This document shows positions 6,134-8,221 of a stretch of DNA of 8,221 bases, in pieces. The stretch's first letter is position 1. Each line of letters begins with the position of its first letter. Source of the DNA: Deltaproteobacteria bacterium UBA4427 (GTDB lineage: Bacteria > Myxococcota_A > UBA9160 > UBA4427); NCBI GenBank assembly GCA_002390675.1, contig DGPZ01000108.1, positions 1-8,221 of the forward strand. The letters are read 5' to 3'. The notes under the pieces were generated by a model. It made no database searches. It was given only the letters and a program-made list of their open reading frames with translations, and was not told the DNA's origin. The position numbers were made by a program, and so were the translations under genes.

Positions 6134-6799
6134 TCACGGCTGCAATCGCGCGACCCTCCAGCTGGGTTTGCCGGACGGCGTGTTTGTACCGCGAGTCCAA
6201 CAGGCTCGGTCGTGAACTCGACCTTCGCCTTCAGCCCACAACTCGATCCGGTTAGCTTCCAGCACGAAGCCACCCCATCCCAAGGGTCGAGGCAGCTTCT
6301 TAGAACCGTGTTCTCGTTCGAGCGTCTTAGCCTGCTCCGCATGTATTCGATCGAGTTCGGCGCGGCTCTTGACCTCCGTGCTCTGTCGGCTCGCCCAGGC
6401 CGAGATCTGGGAGTAACGACCACGGCCCGCGAAATAGGCATCCGAAACGCCCTCAGACGCTTTTTCTACGCTGCCTGTGACGCGCACCTGAAGCCCAAGC
6501 GGATCCCAATAGAAGGCTGCGCTCGCCTGCTTTTCACGGACCAATTCTCTCCCTTTCGGGCTGTCGTAGTGAGTGAAAAACGTGAAGCGTGCTTTGCGTT
6601 CTTCGAAGCCCCGACACAACACTAATCGGACCTGCGGACAGCCCTCTTCATCGACCGTCGCAAGTGCCATCGCATCTGGATTTCGGATCGAGGCGGTCGC
6701 TCGGGCCTCTTCGAACCATCGGCTCAGCAGCGGTCCGGGTGATTCAGAGAGCGGATCGGTGAGCTCGAAACGGGATTCTAAGGAAAATGGCGGACTCAT
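6134..6799 (-). CDS. pdxH: Pyridoxamine/pyridoxine 5'-phosphate oxidase
   Basis: FMN-dependent enzyme that makes pyridoxal 5'-phosphate (vitamin B6 cofactor) by oxidising PMP or PNP with O2. The 221 residues match the usual length and motifs: NPDAMALATVD (40-50); CPQVRLVLCRGF (54-65, with R58 as a phosphate/FMN contact); FFTHYDSPKGREL (74-86, K82 expected to bind FMN); AFYWDPLGLQVRVTGSVEK (95-113, Q104 near the flavin); RYSQISAWASRQS (128-140); and LGWGGFVL (173-180). GRVHDR at 193-198 holds R194 and H196, which correspond to the substrate-binding R197 and H199 of E. coli. The C-terminus WRVARLQP is the classic family ending. The ATG lacks a good Shine-Dalgarno, and no in-frame ATG follows until residue 44, which would delete conserved sequence. 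It appears to be a single-gene unit convergent with the SRPBCC gene. Confidence 0.95.
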   Translation of the reverse strand: MSPPFSLESRFELTDPLSESPGPLLSRWFEEARATASIRNPDAMALATVDEEGCPQVRLVLCRGFEERKARFTFFTHYDSPKGRELVREKQASAAFYWDPLGLQVRVTGSVEKASEGVSDAYFAGRGRYSQISAWASRQSTEVKSRAELDRIHAEQAKTLEREHGSKKLPRPLGWGGFVLEANRIELWAEGEGRVHDRACWTRGTNTPSGKPSWRVARLQP

Positions 6800-6950
6800 C
6801 GTCGGAGTGTAGCCGCCCGCGTGACCTGAGGACGGGAGCCCAAATCGCGGCGTGCCCTATTTCATCCCGAGAGCTGGCACTCAGATTGTTGAATTCCAAG
6901 CTGTTCGCACGGGATTGATTCACGGGCGACTTACGTGAGTTTCTCGGCTG
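6800..6950. other. Intergenic region between pdxH and SEC-C gene
   Basis: No gene seen on either strand. On the minus strand TACACT (6811 to 6806) just upstream of the pdxH ATG could be a -10 box giving a near-leaderless mRNA, but no matching -35 was found. A short CACG/CGTG inverted pair near 6921-6937 lacks a T-run and is not called a terminator. Confidence 0.35.
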
Positions 6951-7112
6951 CTAGGTCGCGTGGCATTTCTTGTACTTCTTTCCGCTTCCGCAAGGGCACG
7001 GATCGTTGCGACCTACCTTCGGTTCATCGCGCCGAAACGGTTGCTGCGCCGCATGACCGTGGTCGCAATCGGAACCGTGAACGTGGGGCTCTTGTTCTTC
7101 TTTGGCTGACAT
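6951..7112 (-). CDS. Small SEC-C motif (zinc-binding) protein
   Basis: A 53-residue protein ending in the SEC-C motif: GRNDPCPCGSGKKYKKCH at residues 34-51. C39, C41, C50 and H51 form the expected CxC-x8-CH zinc site, as at the C-terminus of SecA, where it helps bind SecB or the ribosome. Free-standing SEC-C mini-proteins are common in bacteria, but their role is mostly unassigned. The first 20 residues contain HVHGSDCDHGH, a second His/Cys cluster that could also bind metal. The start ATG at 7112 is backed by AAGGA with a 6-nt spacer. It lies on the same strand as pdxH, 151 bp upstream of it, and is probably transcribed separately. There is no secA in the window, so it is not a detached tail of a neighbouring gene. 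Confidence 0.9.
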   Translation of the reverse strand: MSAKEEQEPHVHGSDCDHGHAAQQPFRRDEPKVGRNDPCPCGSGKKYKKCHAT

Positions 7113-7530
7113 AAGAATTCCTTCTTCTCAGACGGGAGGTGGGAGACCCGAGATGCCGGATGGTAGGGTGTCGAATGTAGCTACGCATAGAAGCTTATTG
7201 CTAGGAGCATAATTTTTTGATCGGTATTCACTGGAGGAGCCGTTTTGCACACAGTGAGCCGCTGGGGTGGGACTACTTGTCTGAATCGTCAAAGGCGCAG
7301 CGATTGCACTGGACTTTACGGGTTTGCTTGGTGGTCTTCGCCCATTTAATGCTAGTTGGAGATTGGACAACCGGCGTACCCATTAAGCATGCCCAACCGA
7401 ACATGATCCCTGTTGATATGGCGGTATCCGATTCGGAAACAGGCGGGAATCTGCCGATCTAATATCGTGTTCAGAAGTTGGCGTAGACCTACGGGGCCGA
7501 TTTTTCCCAAGAGACTGAAGGCGAGGGTGT
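7113..7530. other. Long non-coding gap with no recognisable gene
   Basis: About 420 bases between two divergent genes (SEC-C on minus, HD protein on plus), larger than regulation alone needs. Several open frames of 77-108 codons cross it on both strands, but they overlap each other, start at rare codons and match no family I know. The palindromes GTAGCTAC (7177-7184) and CGTAGACCTACG (7482-7493) are visible. It may be a decayed gene, but I see no specific remnant. Confidence 0.4.
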
Positions 7531-7571
7531 CGTAGAGATGCCCCAGCCTTTTTAGGCACGGCAAGACTACG
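7531..7571 (+). promoter_or_regulatory. Candidate structured 5' leader hairpin upstream of the HD-domain gene
   Basis: A nested stem-loop can be drawn: CGTAG (7531-7535) with CTACG (7567-7571); an AGA/AGA internal loop; TGCC (7539-7542) with GGCA (7560-7563); a CCA/AC internal loop; then GCCT (7546-7549) with AGGC (7554-7557) closing a TTTT loop. It ends about 20 nt before the AGGAG ribosome site of the downstream gene. It is not followed by a T-run, so it does not look like a terminator. It could be a regulatory leader element, or chance. Confidence 0.3.
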
Positions 7572-7602
7572 GTAAGGTTTGGCATTCACCAGGAGATCCG
7601 AG

Positions 7603-8172
7603 ATGAACGCAGAATTCAAGCAAATGTCACAGAGCACGAAGGAAGATTGGGAAATCATCGGTGGCGAGACGATGACTGCCCTGGCCGGATTGCCGGATCG
7701 TGTGCTCAATCATCTCCGGCTGCTCGACGGGGATCAGGGCGGATTTCCGATCGATCGATTGCAGCACAGTCTGCAGACGGCTGACCTCGCTGCCGAAGCG
7801 GGCGAGGACGAGGAGTACATCGTCTGTGCACTCCTACATGATATCGGTGACACACTGGGAAGCGCGAATCACGCAGACGTGGGCGCGGCGATTCTCGAGC
7901 CCTTCATTACTGAAGCGAACTTTTGGATGGTGAAGCACCACGCGATTTTTCAGGGTTATAACTTCTTTCACTACATGGGAATGGATCGCAACATGCGTGA
8001 CCAGTTTAAGGGCCACGAACATTACGATCGGACCGAGGCCTTTATTAACCGCTACGACGATCCGGCCTTCGACGCGTCTCGCCCGAAGCTTTCGCTGGAT
8101 CCCTTCGTATCGATGGTGCGGAACGTCTTCGCGGCTCCGAAGAAGAGCATCTATCAGACGATGACCGAGTAG
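7603..8172 (+). CDS. HD-domain protein, PhnZ/TmpB-like (possible mixed-valent diiron oxygenase)
   Basis: A 189-residue protein with HD-domain metal ligands: H55 (RLQHSLQTA), H79-D80 (CALLHDIGD), H90 (ANHADVGA), H112/H113 (MVKHHAIFQGYNF) and probably D152 (NRYDDPAFD). The 24-residue spacing from the first His to the HD pair equals that in PhnZ (H34 to H58). The 'LLHDIGDTL..NHA', 'WMVKHH..FQGY' and 'YD..AFD' phrases resemble oxygenase-type HD proteins related to PhnZ, TmpB and inositol oxygenase more than nucleotide phosphohydrolases. PhnZ and TmpB cleave hydroxylated aminoethyl-phosphonates; the substrate here is unknown and no partner hydroxylase (PhnY/TmpA) is in the window. The ATG at 7603 follows AGGAG with a 7-nt spacer; an in-frame TTG at 7579 lies upstream of that site and is rejected. 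It appears monocistronic. Confidence is high for the HD domain and moderate for oxygenase chemistry. Confidence 0.82.
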   Translation: MNAEFKQMSQSTKEDWEIIGGETMTALAGLPDRVLNHLRLLDGDQGGFPIDRLQHSLQTADLAAEAGEDEEYIVCALLHDIGDTLGSANHADVGAAILEPFITEANFWMVKHHAIFQGYNFFHYMGMDRNMRDQFKGHEHYDRTEAFINRYDDPAFDASRPKLSLDPFVSMVRNVFAAPKKSIYQTMTE

Positions 8173-8190
8173 TTCGGCTCCTGGCGGGTG

Positions 8191-8217
8191 TCGCGAAATT
8201 GTTGTCTGATTTCGTGA
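8191..8217 (+). terminator. Weak stem-loop after the HD-domain gene
   Basis: TCGCGAAAT (8191-8199) pairs with ATTTCGTGA (8209-8217) in a 9-bp stem with one G-T pair and a 9-base loop, starting 18 bp after the stop codon. Its position fits a transcription terminator, but no T-run follows before the window ends, so function is uncertain. Confidence 0.25.
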
Positions 8218-8221
8218 GCGC

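Noticed and set aside
7193..7218. Hairpin TTAT(T)GCT-AGG-AGCATAA followed by six T, resembling a plus-strand terminator
   Set aside because: The stem is short, AT-rich and bulged, and no plus-strand gene lies upstream for it to terminate.
7352..7709. Minus-strand frames of 77 and 108 codons overlapping the HD gene leader
   Set aside because: They overlap one another and the supported HD gene, have no family match and no good start sites.

Overview
The window looks like the chromosome of a GC-rich, Gram-negative bacterium. The closest familiar match is a three-subunit, Wolinella-type menaquinol:fumarate reductase with gene order C-A-B. That family is common in Epsilon- and Deltaproteobacteria, and the GC-rich base composition argues for the delta/myxobacterial side. 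This is inference, not an identification. Two genes point to at least occasional contact with oxygen: pdxH, whose enzyme uses O2, and an HD-domain gene resembling mixed-valent diiron oxygenases. No rRNA, tRNA, CRISPR array, insertion sequence or phage gene was recognised.

Region 1 (1-4049, minus strand): a MerR-type regulator gene, then frdC, frdA and the first 70 codons of frdB, which runs off the left edge. The frd genes are tightly packed: 6 bp between frdC and frdA, and a TAATG overlap between frdA and frdB. The enzyme carries the expected covalent-FAD histidine, catalytic histidines and arginine, four haem-ligand histidines, and the two glutamates that define proton handling in the Wolinella enzyme. 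The regulator has a MerR DNA-binding domain, a Rossmann/receiver-like middle without the B12-binding histidine motif, and a Cys/His-containing C-terminal domain whose function I do not know.

Region 2 (4050-4729): a non-coding stretch with a striking AT-rich dyad at 4310-4363. Each arm holds two TnnACA half-sites exactly 11 bp apart, and one overlaps a TTGACA -35 box pointing right. The same TnnACA pair at 11 bp spacing recurs between the regulator gene and frdC (2993-3009). This resembles the operator grammar of CarH-type MerR regulators and suggests that one regulator controls both frd and the rightward genes.

Region 3 (4730-6125, plus strand): a compact three-gene set of two diverged tandem DoxX-like membrane proteins and an SRPBCC/START-like protein. 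It ends 8 bp short of the convergent pdxH.

Region 4 (6134-8221): pdxH (minus); a 53-residue SEC-C zinc-motif protein (minus); about 490 bp without a convincing gene but with a structured leader candidate; and an HD-domain protein (plus) of the PhnZ/TmpB-like oxygenase type.

The most interesting point is the possible regulatory circuit: an apparently B12-independent MerR/CarH-like regulator, its predicted operators on both sides of its own gene, an anaerobic-type respiratory enzyme on one side and a DoxX-DoxX-SRPBCC membrane module on the other.
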